The notes beneath the pieces were generated by a model. The model was not told where the DNA came from. It was given only the letters and a program-made list of their open reading frames with translations, and made no database searches. Shown piece by piece: positions 1 through 11,093 of a stretch of DNA of 64,000 nucleotides (its first letter is position 1; each line of letters starts with the position of its first letter). The DNA is from Megalonaias nervosa. Taxonomy: Eukaryota; Mollusca; Bivalvia; Unionida; Unionidae. The stretch is taken from NCBI GenBank assembly GCA_016617855.1, contig JAECUM010001821.1, forward strand, positions 117,278 to 181,277, written 5' to 3'. A program made the position numbers and the translations under genes.

Positions 1-869
1 TAATAGAGATTGGCAAAGGAGACTAGACAAACTAGGAGTAAATAAAAAGTACAAGTAATGACACTGTGGACAAATTAAAAGAAGGAGCAACTTTTCCATG
101 AATTTCTCAATACTAACTTGTTGGTTCTTCTTTTCATTTCAGAGGAAAACCTACATATATTAAAAAATGCCAAATTCTGACCAGAACCAAGATTGCAATA
201 AAAATGAGAAAAAATATTTGTTGTGCTATGTAGTGGATGTCATGCTCATTGCTTCTGTCAAATACACATCATGCAATGGACATATATTGCAACAAAATGG
301 GTCAAAAGCAAGATTAAATTAAATCAAGATCACAGAAATCTCTAGATATTACAAAAGATTTTAAAGATCATCAGCAAAATTGTATGTAATTTTATATCTA
401 AATAATTCTGCTATTCATCTGTTTGCACTAGTCATCATTAATGGTAACACAGTCTGTAGTTGTTGATACTGGCATGATAAAACAAAGCGAGCCAAGAAAC
501 ACCATCATCATTTTGACCTTTTGACCCTATCCATGCTAAATGCAGCCCAAAATGTGGTTGGTCAAATCAAGTTGAGAAAAAGCCTTTTTAAACGGGCTTA
601 CTGGTTTTATTAAAATCATGTTAATGCATACAAAAAGACTGTGCATTATTCCAGCTGGGTTGATGCTGGCAATTTTGTAATTTGTGTCATACTTGCACAA
701 TTTACATGTGCTAATTTATTGTTCTTTCCATTTAAAGAAACTCAGTATTGTAGGCTGTCCTTACTAAATAATTTATTCATTCAACTGATCGGTCAGTTCA
801 TTTTTAATGGCACTTTAAACACAATATTTATTATATCATGCTGATGAAATTGCAGCTATTTGCCTATTT
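1..869. other. No gene seen
   Basis: AT-rich sequence without splice-bounded open frames or clear repeats. The 67-codon ORF at 641-844 has no coding character. Confidence 0.5.
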
Positions 870-985
870 GCCATTCGCAAGGGCGCACTAAGGCAGCAGA
901 CTCTAGCCAGCCTGTGTGGATAAGGAACTTGTGACCCTTGGAATACGAGTCTGATGCTCTACCAACCAAGCTACCACAGTGATTT
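870..985 (-). mobile_element. tRNA-derived SINE head, short
   Basis: Minus strand TGGTAGCTTGGTTGGTAGAG (A box) and GGGTCACAAGTTCC (B box). The spacing resembles a tRNA but the stems do not pair; only about 115 bp is recognisable. Confidence 0.5.
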
Positions 986-1899
986 ATTTAGCAACTGTTT
1001 ATGTACGATGATGATATACATGGCTTGCTGAGTTATCACTTTCTTTACAAAACTCGAGGAAAGCAATCTTTCCTCATACTCTGAGAAATATTTCAAACTC
1101 AACAAACTTGTGTATGATGCCATATTTGAGACATTTATAAGAATCCCAAGTACCTACTCAAATCTAATGCGAACTTTACTTTGCTCAGGAAACTGGATGC
1201 AAGGTTTTAACTCAAGTGAATATAATTAATGGGGTTTGTGATAGTAAAACCAACAGTTCAACTATTTCTCTATCAAAAAACAAATCAGCAGTATGAAAGA
1301 CCTAGAGATACAACAAAAGTTACTCAATCTTCATCCCTCATGCAGAATGGTTAAGACTTGAAAATAGCTTTCCCATAAAATTTCCTGGTATATTCACCTC
1401 ATCTTCAAAATGTACATTTCATGTAGTATCACAGCAGGCTGGATTAGACTGGTCCCTGAGTCCCAGCTTATTTAGGCACCTTTAGGATTTCTGAAATAGA
1501 GATCAAGTACAAGTCTACATATTTTGCGGAAAAAAATCAACCTATTAAAAGTCTGCTTTTTTTGTAGCTCTTTAAAATTAAAAATAATTGATCTTTTTAT
1601 CAGCTTTATGTATGAACTGTGCCACAATTCATTGGATGTATTTTTTGAGTGTCTTGTAATAAAACAGACTATGATATCCATCTTGTATGTTCTTTATATA
1701 AAAGTTTCAACAAATACATTAGCTCATTGTAAAAAATTTAAAAAAGAAACTCACAAAGAATGATAATTTAACTGCCACTGCTCATGGTATTCTTCAGATG
1801 CAGTCACTAAGTGGGTGTTATAAAAATTTATTCAAACTTGTTTGTGCTATCATGTAGCAAGTCATTGCTGATAAAAAAGCAAGTCATTACTGTGGACGT

Positions 1900-3475
1900 T
1901 GAAATCAATGTCTGTCTGTCTGGCTGACTGACAACTGTATACATCACAAGATACATTTTCATAGGCTCAGTGACGCATAAAAATGCAACCAATGAAATCT
2001 GACTTAACCCAAAATCAAGTAGGTCTGGTTTTCTAACTTGTTCACAACAGCACGGTCATGTTAGCAGGCAGATATCACTTTCATTCAGAACCAATTACAT
2101 ATTACAAGATGTGTTTTAGTGACCCCCCCCATCCCACCATATCAATGGCATCATTAATTTAAGAGAATTAGACATATCAAAAGTTCCTTTTGTGGACAGC
2201 CATCATGGCTGTCATGTTGGAGGTCAGATCAGCACCATATTTAATCAGGACCACCTATTGCTACATAGGTTTAGTGATAACACGGAGTCAATAAAACCTG
2301 CTGTTCACAAGAAGTAGCAATAAAAAGATTTTTAAAACAGCTGCCAAGGCAGCCATTTTGATTGCTATATTGGTAACATTTTAATATGGGACAAACTACA
2401 TGCTGCAACAAGGATTTTAAGGACAATGCCATGTCGGTATCAGTACCTTCATCCTTTCTGGAAGTTAAGTCATAACAAGAACTTAAAGTCTGCCACTATG
2501 ATAACCATTTTGTGGGGTTAGAGTGGAACCCTTTTCATTCTGGGCCATCTAGATTATCACAGGAATTGTTTCAATAAAAGCTCTATGTTGATTCCACCAG
2601 TTTTGTTTCAAATGGATCTTGCCAATGTAATTAGACACACCACTGGAGCCAACCAAGGCTGATCACAATGAAGAATTTTAGGTCACAAGTTTAGCATGAG
2701 CAACCCTGGTTTCTATACAGTCTGGCAAAATGTTGCTCACAACAATATGATCAGATCAGAACCATTTTCATTTAGATTATGTTTAGAAAACACCATGTCA
2801 ATGTGATCATCCATTTAGGAGAAGTAACGATATATAGTATGTCGAAACCCAGTAAGCTGATTTACAAAGAGTTTATAAAGTCTTCCAAAAGTTTTGAGAC
2901 AGTACTTTTTCTCATGGATATTACATTTTTCTTTTTTCTCACCAATACTGAATTTTTTCTATATGCTACTTCTTTATCACTGTATAAATAGGTACCAAAA
3001 TTATAAGAACTCAACCAGCTACTGTATCATTACAGCAACAGGTATGTTACACCACCTGGTAAGTACCAAAGTCAGACATGACTTCATCCATCCAAATTTT
3101 ATCCAATGTATTTATTCATCATATCCAGAAAATACACAAATACCCAAAATTCTGAATACAAAAAGTGAACTATTTTATTCACATTTAATGCTTTGTATTC
3201 CATCAGATAAATTCAAGGATTCTGGGGAAAAATTCAAGTTTTTCAACAAATTCAAGCACATTACAATCTTTTCAAAATTCAAGGAGTTTCCAAGGCTGTA
3301 CAAACCATGTCAACCAGAGCTTTGTATGAAACTCTATGCCAAGGCTCATGGCTTGCCAAGTAGTTAAGGAGGAGTGGCAATAAGAAACAACTGTCAATCA
3401 ATGATCAACAGATTGATGACAGATGCAGGCCCATTGCATAAGTCCCTCTTGTCTTCGATCAGTAGAAAAATAACT
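1900..3475 (+). repeat. Old interspersed repeat, family R1
   Basis: Several loosely tandem ~200-bp segments contain GGTCAGATCAGCACCAT, TTTTCATTTAG, ATCATCCATTTAGGAGAAGTA and GGCAGCCAT. The same set recurs at 13190-14130, 34260-34830, 36220-36720, 39730-40300 and 58440-58880. The 157-codon ORF at 2894-3367 lies partly inside and is not coding in my view. Confidence 0.6.
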
Positions 3476-3490
3476 GGAGATAATAACAAA

Positions 3491-3585
3491 TTAACTAAGT
3501 GCATTTGGAATTTTTTCCAATTCTTTTAATTCATCATCCAATTCATGGAACAGAATGCCATTCTTTTCATACTTTCCCACTGCTG
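3491..3585 (-). CDS. Candidate terminal coding exon of a second minus-strand gene
   Basis: After a good acceptor (ttttgttattag, with a second AG three bases on) an open frame reads AVGKYEKNGILFHELDD and continues Lys/Glu/Leu-rich to ELEKIPNALS and a TAA at 3491-3493. The charged amphipathic character looks like coding sequence, but only about 30 codons are visible. I found no convincing upstream exon: a short splice-bounded segment at 3889-3919 does not match in phase. I do not recognise the protein. Chance openness is a real alternative. Confidence 0.3.
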
Positions 3586-3599
3586 CTAATAACAAAATA

Positions 3600-6455
3600 A
3601 GTTTATGAGATCAAAGTTATATAATAAAAATGTCACTGTGAACAGGAAAAATGTATGAAAACTAATTTTCATACAGTATTTTACCATCAACATGTAAAAG
3701 CTGTATAATAATTACTACAAGGACATTACTTGGTGTGAAATATCAAACTCTATTATTTAGGTAAGATTTTTCCTAAACTGTTGTATTTCAAACACAACTA
3801 ATATTACATACCACAAAAAGAAAAAAGAAAAAAAATATCAAATTACACGTTATCTCAATTAGTTTTAAAGATTGCTTACCCGACATCTACTATTTCTCAA
3901 TGTGAGCATACTGTGGACAAAATCAAATTCAAATGCTTAAAGATTTTTCAAGAACAATCTTATTGGGTATACAATTGTGTGAGTTACTTTTTACTTTCTG
4001 AGCATTGATTATTCACTGAAGGATTGCCAGGGCCACTGACATACAAGATGCATCAACAAGTTGTCATTAAATTTTGTGAATGATTTGTGTTTCTCAACAA
4101 TTTCTGTTCCAGATTACTGAAAATTGTAGAATTCTTCATAACCATGCTAACCCTTACTTTCATTTTAAAAATGTTCCAATTCTGAAACATACCGCAATAA
4201 CGAAAACACAAAATATCTGTAACGTCAATAAGGATTAAGTGATCATTAGCTATGATGATCTTGGCAAAAAAAATCACTGCATTTATTTGTAAATGAAAAA
4301 TCCACTAGCCAACAGGAGGATATTTGGAATAGCTAACAATATTCACACCGGTATAGAGGAAAATACCAGTCCAACATAACTGCACATTTGGTCACAGTGA
4401 CCTACATTTTGTATAGCCAAGTTACCACACATCAAAGTGTAGGTAGAATAAAGCTCAAGATATTGAGGCTGTAATGAATAAACAGTTGAACCTACAAAAA
4501 TTACTCTGTGCAAATTAGGTCACACAGACCTAGTTTGGTATGGTTACTTTAGTCCAGATTTATTTAATTATTATTTTCATGAGTGTAACTGAAATATATT
4601 CTGAGATAATGAGAGATTAATAAGAGTGTCATGAACAAACAGCTGAAAATACAAAAGTCACTCAAGTGTGAAAATTAAGTTACAATGATTTAGTTTTGGT
4701 ATGGCTGAGCTACTCTTCTTGAGATGCATTCACATAATAGTTTAGGAGATATTGAAGGGGTAATTAAATAATGAGTTGGTAATATGAACAAATAAACATA
4801 GAAACAAATAAACAAATATATGAATGAACTTGGAAAGGGCTTTATCCACTCCCAACTTCATTGGCAAGGAGATAAAAAGAAAATAGCTGAAGAAAAAAAA
4901 AAACATAAAAAAACCGCAAGTTCTGATTACATTTCAACAAACTATCAAGGCATGCTAATACATTATGCCTGTACAAAAAAGCTGACATGATGCTTTGAAA
5001 TCAACTTAAGTCACTGTGATATGTAAAGTCACTGTATAAATATCAGTTAGTGCACCCAGTAATAGGACCTGAATAATCCTTAGAAACTGGATCAATGTGG
5101 AGTCAATTGTAAGGGTAAAGGATATAAAGAATAATGAATAATAACGTTTCACATGCACAAGTTGAATGTGGGTGAAGGCTTGAAAACCAAACTGACCTTT
5201 TATCTGTATGTGGCATCTGAGACCGCTGACTAAGAGAGATAACGACTACTGACCAATTAAACTGCCAGCCAAGTCATAATTATTAATCGGGGCATCCAGA
5301 CTAGACAGAATAAACTATACAATGTATATGCAGTGATCTTAACTTTGTAAATCTTTGATGTTTTACATACATTTTTATAAAATGTTCACAATTTACTCTT
5401 CAGAATTGTTCCAAAATTACTAGAAGTTTAAAGAGAAAGAAAATGGTACTGAAAGAAAAGGGTTTAGAATCGACAGAGTATTTCCATTTTTCCAAGGGGT
5501 CAATTTCATTTTAAAAAAAAAACAAAAAAACCCAAAATGACTCAAACGAGTTTCCAAAGACTGAAAGTTTTGGCCTGAATTTATCTGTTAATTGCAGTGT
5601 GTAGCATTACACTATGACTGGTCTATTAAAATAAAACGTCCTTTGGCATGTGAAAAATGCCTGATTAAAACGAATTTCACGACTGTTCAAAACCCTAAGT
5701 GGGACTCTAACTGGATGATTGCTTGAACCAAACCAAAAATTCCAACTCATTATCACACAATTTATTTTTCTTTTTAAAGTTTATTACAACTTTATAAACA
5801 ATTTTTAAATTTATACTGAGAATTCTTTTTAAATAAATCATGAAATTTAGATGAAAGGTAGACAAGTTGTTACAATATGAATTTGTTATATAGTGAAAAC
5901 AACCGTGGTGTCTGAACCACATTATGTCAGAAAAAGACAAACTTTGTCACCAGGTGTGACTATGCAGTAATTGAAAAATAAGCTGGTTTGCTAACTGCTA
6001 GTGATCCATTAGAAATTTAGATATAAATATTTCACTAACAGCTACTGGTAGATAAAAGAACTTGAAAATTCGTCAATTAAATCCCCTTTCTAGTTGTTCT
6101 GCATATATTTATTTGAAATAGTGACTAGCATTATCAAATCAAAATTTACAATTCGGCTCAAGTTCGATTTGATGGAGTTCAACAACTGCACTTTTCAAGC
6201 ATGTTGAAAATCTTGTTTTCTAAACATTCCACAGTAAAATGAAAGCAGGTAATTTGTTACAGTATTGTTATATTAAAAGATCAAGGGTCAAGCCTAATAA
6301 AGTTGTTATAATGAAGCAGGTGAGTATACTATTAGACCTAGATATATTTGCCACATTTATTTAGAAATGGGCTTATCATCTGATAAATAAGGCATCATAA
6401 AATGTATTTCTATATTTCTAAATGTACATGCACAATAAAAGGGATGCGTGTTGTG
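3600..6455. other. Intergenic or intronic, no gene supported apart from repeat R2
   Basis: Besides R2 at 4370-4780, only AT-rich sequence with A-runs. A 31-nt splice-bounded segment on the minus strand (3889-3919, MLTLRNSRCR) does not join in frame to the candidate exon at 3491. Confidence 0.45.
4370..4780 (+). repeat. Interspersed repeat R2 with palindrome GGTCACAGTGACC
   Basis: Repeating ~130-bp segments contain GGTCACAGTGACCTA, GGTATGGTTACTTTAGTC and ATTGAGGCTGTAATGAATAA. Related sequence lies at 14280-14860 and 15440-15500. Confidence 0.5.
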
Positions 6456-6457
6456 TT

Positions 6458-6459
<2 letters not shown>

Positions 6460-6520
<61 letters not shown>

Positions 6521-7272
6521 CAATAAATTTTGGAGATGCGCATTTGGTGATAGCGCCCCGTTTAAGGAATTCTTAGATTTGTGTGATTTTACTTGTTTGA
6601 TTACTGGAATTCGGTGTAATGGAAATATTCCTTAGCCCGAAATAATTAGCCAATTACTAGGAGCAAACGTCACGGAGAGAAAGTATTAGTGAGTTTCCAA
6701 GATGCCATGGTCAATTAATAGTGAATTCAGACCCAAACTGCATGACTGTCCCTGGAATAATGTAGTCCCTAATAAAATCTAGTAGTGTACCTTGGTGTTG
6801 TGACTGCAGTGGCAGTATTTACGGTAGGAAACTGGTAAATTACACAATGGGATAAACAAGAAGGGACTCTGCAGATACCGTTTATGTCACCATGGTGGCA
6901 AATGTGATGTAGTAGTATTGGCGTAATGTGCCTTGGAACCATGGATTGACTGGCCTAAGGTGGCGTAGTTAAAATAGTTCCCTGAGTTAGGGGATAGTTG
7001 TAGAGTTTCTACGGCGTGAACTGCTGACGGTACGGAAAGTGATGAAGGGAAACTATGCAAACGTGCGGTTGATAGATATTTGGCAAGTTGGGAAATCTGT
7101 GGTTTTACACTGATTAGAGTAAAATTTATGTATATAATGGACATGTCTGGCTTTCTAACTTACAACTGAAGTTGTATAGAAGTCTTTGGAAATTTGGGGT
7201 AAACTTATGACTTCTAGCAGGAATCGCGCCAGGGTTTGACACCGCTCTGTCAAGCAAAGACCCCTGACTTGT

Positions 7273-7340
<68 letters not shown>
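6460..7340. repeat. Segment bracketed by inverted (TG)n(TA)n and (TA)n(CA)n microsatellites
   Basis: At 6461-6518 a TG run leads into a TA run; at 7278-7340 a TA run leads into a CA run, so the arms are inverted complements. Between them about 760 bp has higher GC and more CpG than its neighbours and no convincing gene. This could be a mobile element with microsatellite ends or two independent expansions. Confidence 0.45.
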
Positions 7341-7341
<1 letters not shown>

Positions 7342-7562
7342 TACCATATATACTTGCTCATAAGTTGAGTTAAACTGCAAACAACAAAGATCCTGATCTG
7401 CCATAGCATAATCTGCCTCAGCTCACGGTCTATGCTGTTTGTTCTACTGATTACTTCAAACCAACCGCACAGACATAGATCTGCCTGCACATTATGTGCC
7501 TTTAGATCTGGGTCTGTGGAGTTTGCAGTTGGATTTGACTAATAAGCGAGTATATATGGTAT
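7341..7562. mobile_element. MITE with ACCATATATAC inverted ends, 222 bp
   Basis: Left end ACCATATATACTTGCTCATA and the reverse complement of the right end ACCATATATACTCGCTTATT form an imperfect inverted repeat. The interior carries AGATCTGCC/AGATCTGGGTCT words that recur at 25880-26040, in the array 29190-29990 and at 63310-63440. It directly abuts the (CA)n tract ending near 7340. Confidence 0.5.
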
Positions 7563-9028
7563 ATAATCATTCATGATATCCATGCAGTGTTCACATTTTG
7601 CTTTTGCTTTTGGATCAGATCCATTACACTCTATATGTTTAGCATGTTTGGGGTTTATCTTGAAAATCATGCGTATCACCCAACTATTGCACCTGAAACA
7701 ATTCAGGATTTGCTTTACTTCAACTCCCCTCTGGTCAACAGTAGATATTCTGTTCATATTTATTGACTGCATTGGTATTGTGAATAAGCATAGAAATATG
7801 AAGAAAATTAGTAAATATACATGTATAAGGCTGAAGCTGCATTGATAAGAACTGAAGGAAGTGAATACCATAACATGGGTTACTTTTACTGCTGTAAATT
7901 TATGGAATTTCTCTGCAAAACAGATGATTTCAAATTGTACACATGTTCATATTCATGGAACATGGGACAAAGGAAACAAGTACAAAATTACATGTATACG
8001 TCCATGTATTTGCATGTTACACAAGGACTAGATGCATAAAAATTGCTAACAATAATTCCACAGAATACACTGTTTCATCTGTTCCACTCTGGCATAATCA
8101 AGCCCTTGCAAAGTCACTACAGCAAGAAAAGTAGGTCACTGTGAAAAACATTTGTCTCTGATGAGTCGTACCCTCCAATATGATACACCCATTAAGTTTT
8201 ATGACTACACAATCAGCAGCATCAGAAAAAAATAAGCTAAATGAAAAATGTAATCGTTGGAGCATAAAAAAGGAGTAACTGTGACAAACTTTGTCTATAG
8301 TGAGTAGAACCTATGAATTTCCATGAATGTACATATCAAAAGAAATCTAAGCTAAATGCAAAAACTTAAAAAGTTGACACCCACACAATGACACTGAAAT
8401 AGTCAACAAATGATCCATAATTTTTTTGCATGCTTTGCTGGCAAGACAAAAATTAGAAGCAGATAAAAATACCCAGTATATGGTATTGTTATTAATACTC
8501 TCTAAACAAAATATGTACTTGTATGTGAAACAGAACTCTGGAGACTTTGAAGAACTGCAATTTAAGAAAAAAAATTTCAGATGTCTTCAATAAATTCATG
8601 AAAAAATACATTTTCTAGAATATTAAATATTATGAATATAAAGAATTTCAGTGAAAAAGACAAATACTGCATTAGCAATTTATTTTATACTTCCAATTTC
8701 TTTACTATGCCCGGAAATTAAACATATGATCAAGAAATACAGTTTGCAGCAATACAAAGTAGAAATGTGGTAAAGAATTGTTTTGAATGAAATTCTTTCA
8801 TAGTAAATTTTCTAGCTACTGTCTCCAGAGTCCTTCACAATACTCTGATTGGGTTTACTATGGTATAAATCAGTCTGTGCAAGAATGTCAGTTTTATTAC
8901 CAAAATATCTATTTCAAAGCAAAGGAATCTCAAAATCTCCTTCTCAGTGAAAACAAAATCTCTAATTAAAAACAACAATTATTTATTTCATATATGCAAC
9001 AGTACTTATTAATTAATATGTACACATC
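7563..9028. other. No gene seen
   Basis: AT-rich, with some diverged interspersed repeats. Overlapping ORFs at 7539-7871 on both strands lack splice signals and coding composition. Confidence 0.45.
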
Positions 9029-9034
9029 TTTATT
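9029..9034 (-). terminator. Candidate poly(A) signal AATAAA for the main gene
   Basis: First canonical AATAAA on the minus strand downstream of the stop at 11011; I found no AATAAA or ATTAAA between. A variant AGTAAA occurs at about 10893. It would imply a 3' UTR of about 2 kb. Position is the only evidence. Confidence 0.25.
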
Positions 9035-9099
9035 TTCTTCATCCAAATCAAATGTAAAAAAATTGGCCAACTTTGTCATAAGAGGAATGTGATCTGTTA

Positions 9100-9962
9100 C
9101 ATTCTTCTTAAGGTTCTTACATCTATCTAATAACTGCTATATTCCTCTTTAGGGTATTAAAGGCTATCAAATAACTGCTATATTCTTCTTTTGGGTATTA
9201 TGGCTATCAAATAACTGCTATATTCCTCTGAAGGGTATTATGGCTATCAAATAACTGTGATATTCCTCTTAAGGGTATTCTGGCTATCAAATAACTGCTA
9301 TATTCCTCTTAAGAAAATGAAGCTATCAAATAAGTGCTATATTCCTCTTATGGGTATTATGGCTATCAAATAATTGCTAAATTCCTCTTAAGGGTATTAT
9401 GGCTTTCAAATAACTGCTATATTCCTCTTTAGGGTACTAAGGCTATCAAAGATTGCTATATTCCTCTTTAGTATACAAGGCATTCAAATAACTGCTATAT
9501 TCTTCTCTTATCAGTACAAGCTATCAAATAACTGATCTATAAAACTAGAGGGTATTAAGGCTTTTCAAATAACTCATATTCCCCTGAAGGGTATTAAGGG
9601 TATCAAATAACTGCTATATTCGTCTTACAGGTATAAGGCTATCAAATACTGCTAATTCATCTGGAGGGTATTAGGGCTATCCAAAAACTCATATTCCCTT
9701 AAGGGTATTAAGGCTATCAAATAACATCTATATTCCTCTTAAGGGTACAAGGTTATCAAATAACTGCTACATTCATCTGGAGGGTATTAAGGTTATCAAA
9801 TAATTGTCATATTCCCCTTAAGGGTCTAAAGGCTATCAAATAACTACTATATTCCTCTTAAGGGTATTAAGGCTATCAAATAACTGCTATATTCCTCTTA
9901 TGGGTACAAGGCTATCAAATAACTGCTATATTCCTTCCAAGGATATTAGGGCTATCAAATAG
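9100..9962. repeat. 40-bp minisatellite, about 21 copies
   Basis: The unit starts GGCTATCAAATAACTGCTAT and ends near CCTCTTAAGGGTATTA. Copies vary by substitutions and small deletions, especially in the middle (9440-9720). It lies downstream of the main gene's stop codon. Confidence 0.9.
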
Positions 9963-9979
9963 TGAACTCGCATATACTC

Positions 9980-10435
9980 ATTAGACAAGAAATTGTTCTA
10001 GATGACATGGATGTATAATTGTCATTTTAGACTAGAAATTGTTCCAGATGACATGGATGTATATGTCATTTTAGACTATAAATTGTTCCAGATGACATGG
10101 GTATATTTGCCATTTTAGACTATAAATTGTTCCAGATGACATGGGTATATTTGTCATTTTAGACTAGAAATTGTTCCAGATGACAAGGATGTAAAATTGT
10201 CATTTTAGACTAGAAATTGTTCCAGATGACAGGGATGTATATCTGTCATTTTAGACTATAAATTATTCCAGATGACATGGGTATATTTGCCATTTTAGAC
10301 TATAAATTGTTCCAGATGACATGGGTATATTTGTCATTTTAGACTAGAAATTGTTCCAGATGACATGGATGTATATTTGTCATTTTAGACTAGAAATTGT
10401 TTCAGATGACATGAATGTATAGTTGTCATTCAGTA
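9980..10435. repeat. 46-bp minisatellite, about 10 copies
   Basis: The unit contains TTTTAGACTAGAAATTGTTC and AGATGACATGGATGTATA. It directly abuts the 40-bp array but is unrelated in sequence. Confidence 0.9.
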
Positions 10436-10489
10436 TAAACTTGCACATCAGTTGGATCCAATTGCAAATATAGACACTGCACTGTCAGC

Positions 10490-10816
10490 TTATACCTGGG
10501 TATGAATCTGGTATAACTAGTAAGGTGGATATGAAATTGGTATAACTAGTAAGGTGGGCATGAAACTGGTAAAATTAGTAAGCTGGGTATGAATCTGGTA
10601 TAACTAGTAAGGTGGGCATGAAACTGGTAAAATTAGTAAGCTGGGTATGAATCTGGTATAACTAGTAAGGTGGATATGAAACTGGTATAACTAGTAAGGT
10701 GGGCATGAAACTGGTAAAATTAGTAAGCTGGGTATGAATCTGGTATAACTAGTAAGGTGGATATGAAATTGGTATAACTAGTAAGGTGGGTATGGAACTG
10801 GAATGACTAGTAAAGT
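10490..10816. repeat. 29-bp minisatellite, about 11 copies
   Basis: The unit is close to GGGTATGAATCTGGTATAAC followed by TAGTAAGGT. Three variants alternate in a partly regular order, suggesting amplification of blocks of several units. It ends about 190 bp downstream of the stop codon. Confidence 0.9.
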
Positions 10817-11010
10817 AGACACATTGAAAGTCTTTAACTCTTTCTGTTACAAATAATAAAATTTAAAGGATTGGATTAAAGTGATGAGATCTTTACTTCA
10901 GAAATTTCAGTGAATTGAGCACAGCTGATTTTTCAGTACCATAATACACCCATTAGTTAAATCTACAATATTTAACATTCAACCAGTAAAACAGCACATC
11001 CAATAAACCT

Positions 11011-11093
11011 TCAAAGAGCATCATCTTTTCCATCTTCATCTGCCTCTATGTTTTTATCATATTTATCATCATTATAATCATCATTGTTGTCAT
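11011..11093 (-). CDS. Main gene, terminal coding exon with acidic C terminus and TGA stop
   Basis: Acceptor ttattgcag leads into 26 codons, [18 protein letters not shown] then DEDGKDDAL, and TGA at 11011-11013. About half the residues are Asp, Glu or Asn. Acidic C termini are typical of GOLIM4/GOLM proteins, though not unique to them. The next canonical AATAAA I see on this strand is at 9029-9034, so the 3' UTR may be about 2 kb and include three minisatellites. Confidence 0.76.

Noticed and set aside
870..985. tRNA gene
   Set aside because: A and B boxes are present, but cloverleaf stems do not pair. The same applies to the heads at 15783, 14940, 40638, 52292, 60462 and 63879, all SINEs.
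2894..3367. 157-codon plus-strand ORF
   Set aside because: Lies largely in repeat R1 and AT-rich sequence; residue composition is like translated intron.
9100..10816. Regular repeats that might be read as CRISPR arrays
   Set aside because: Units are contiguous tandem copies without unique spacers, and the genome is eukaryotic.
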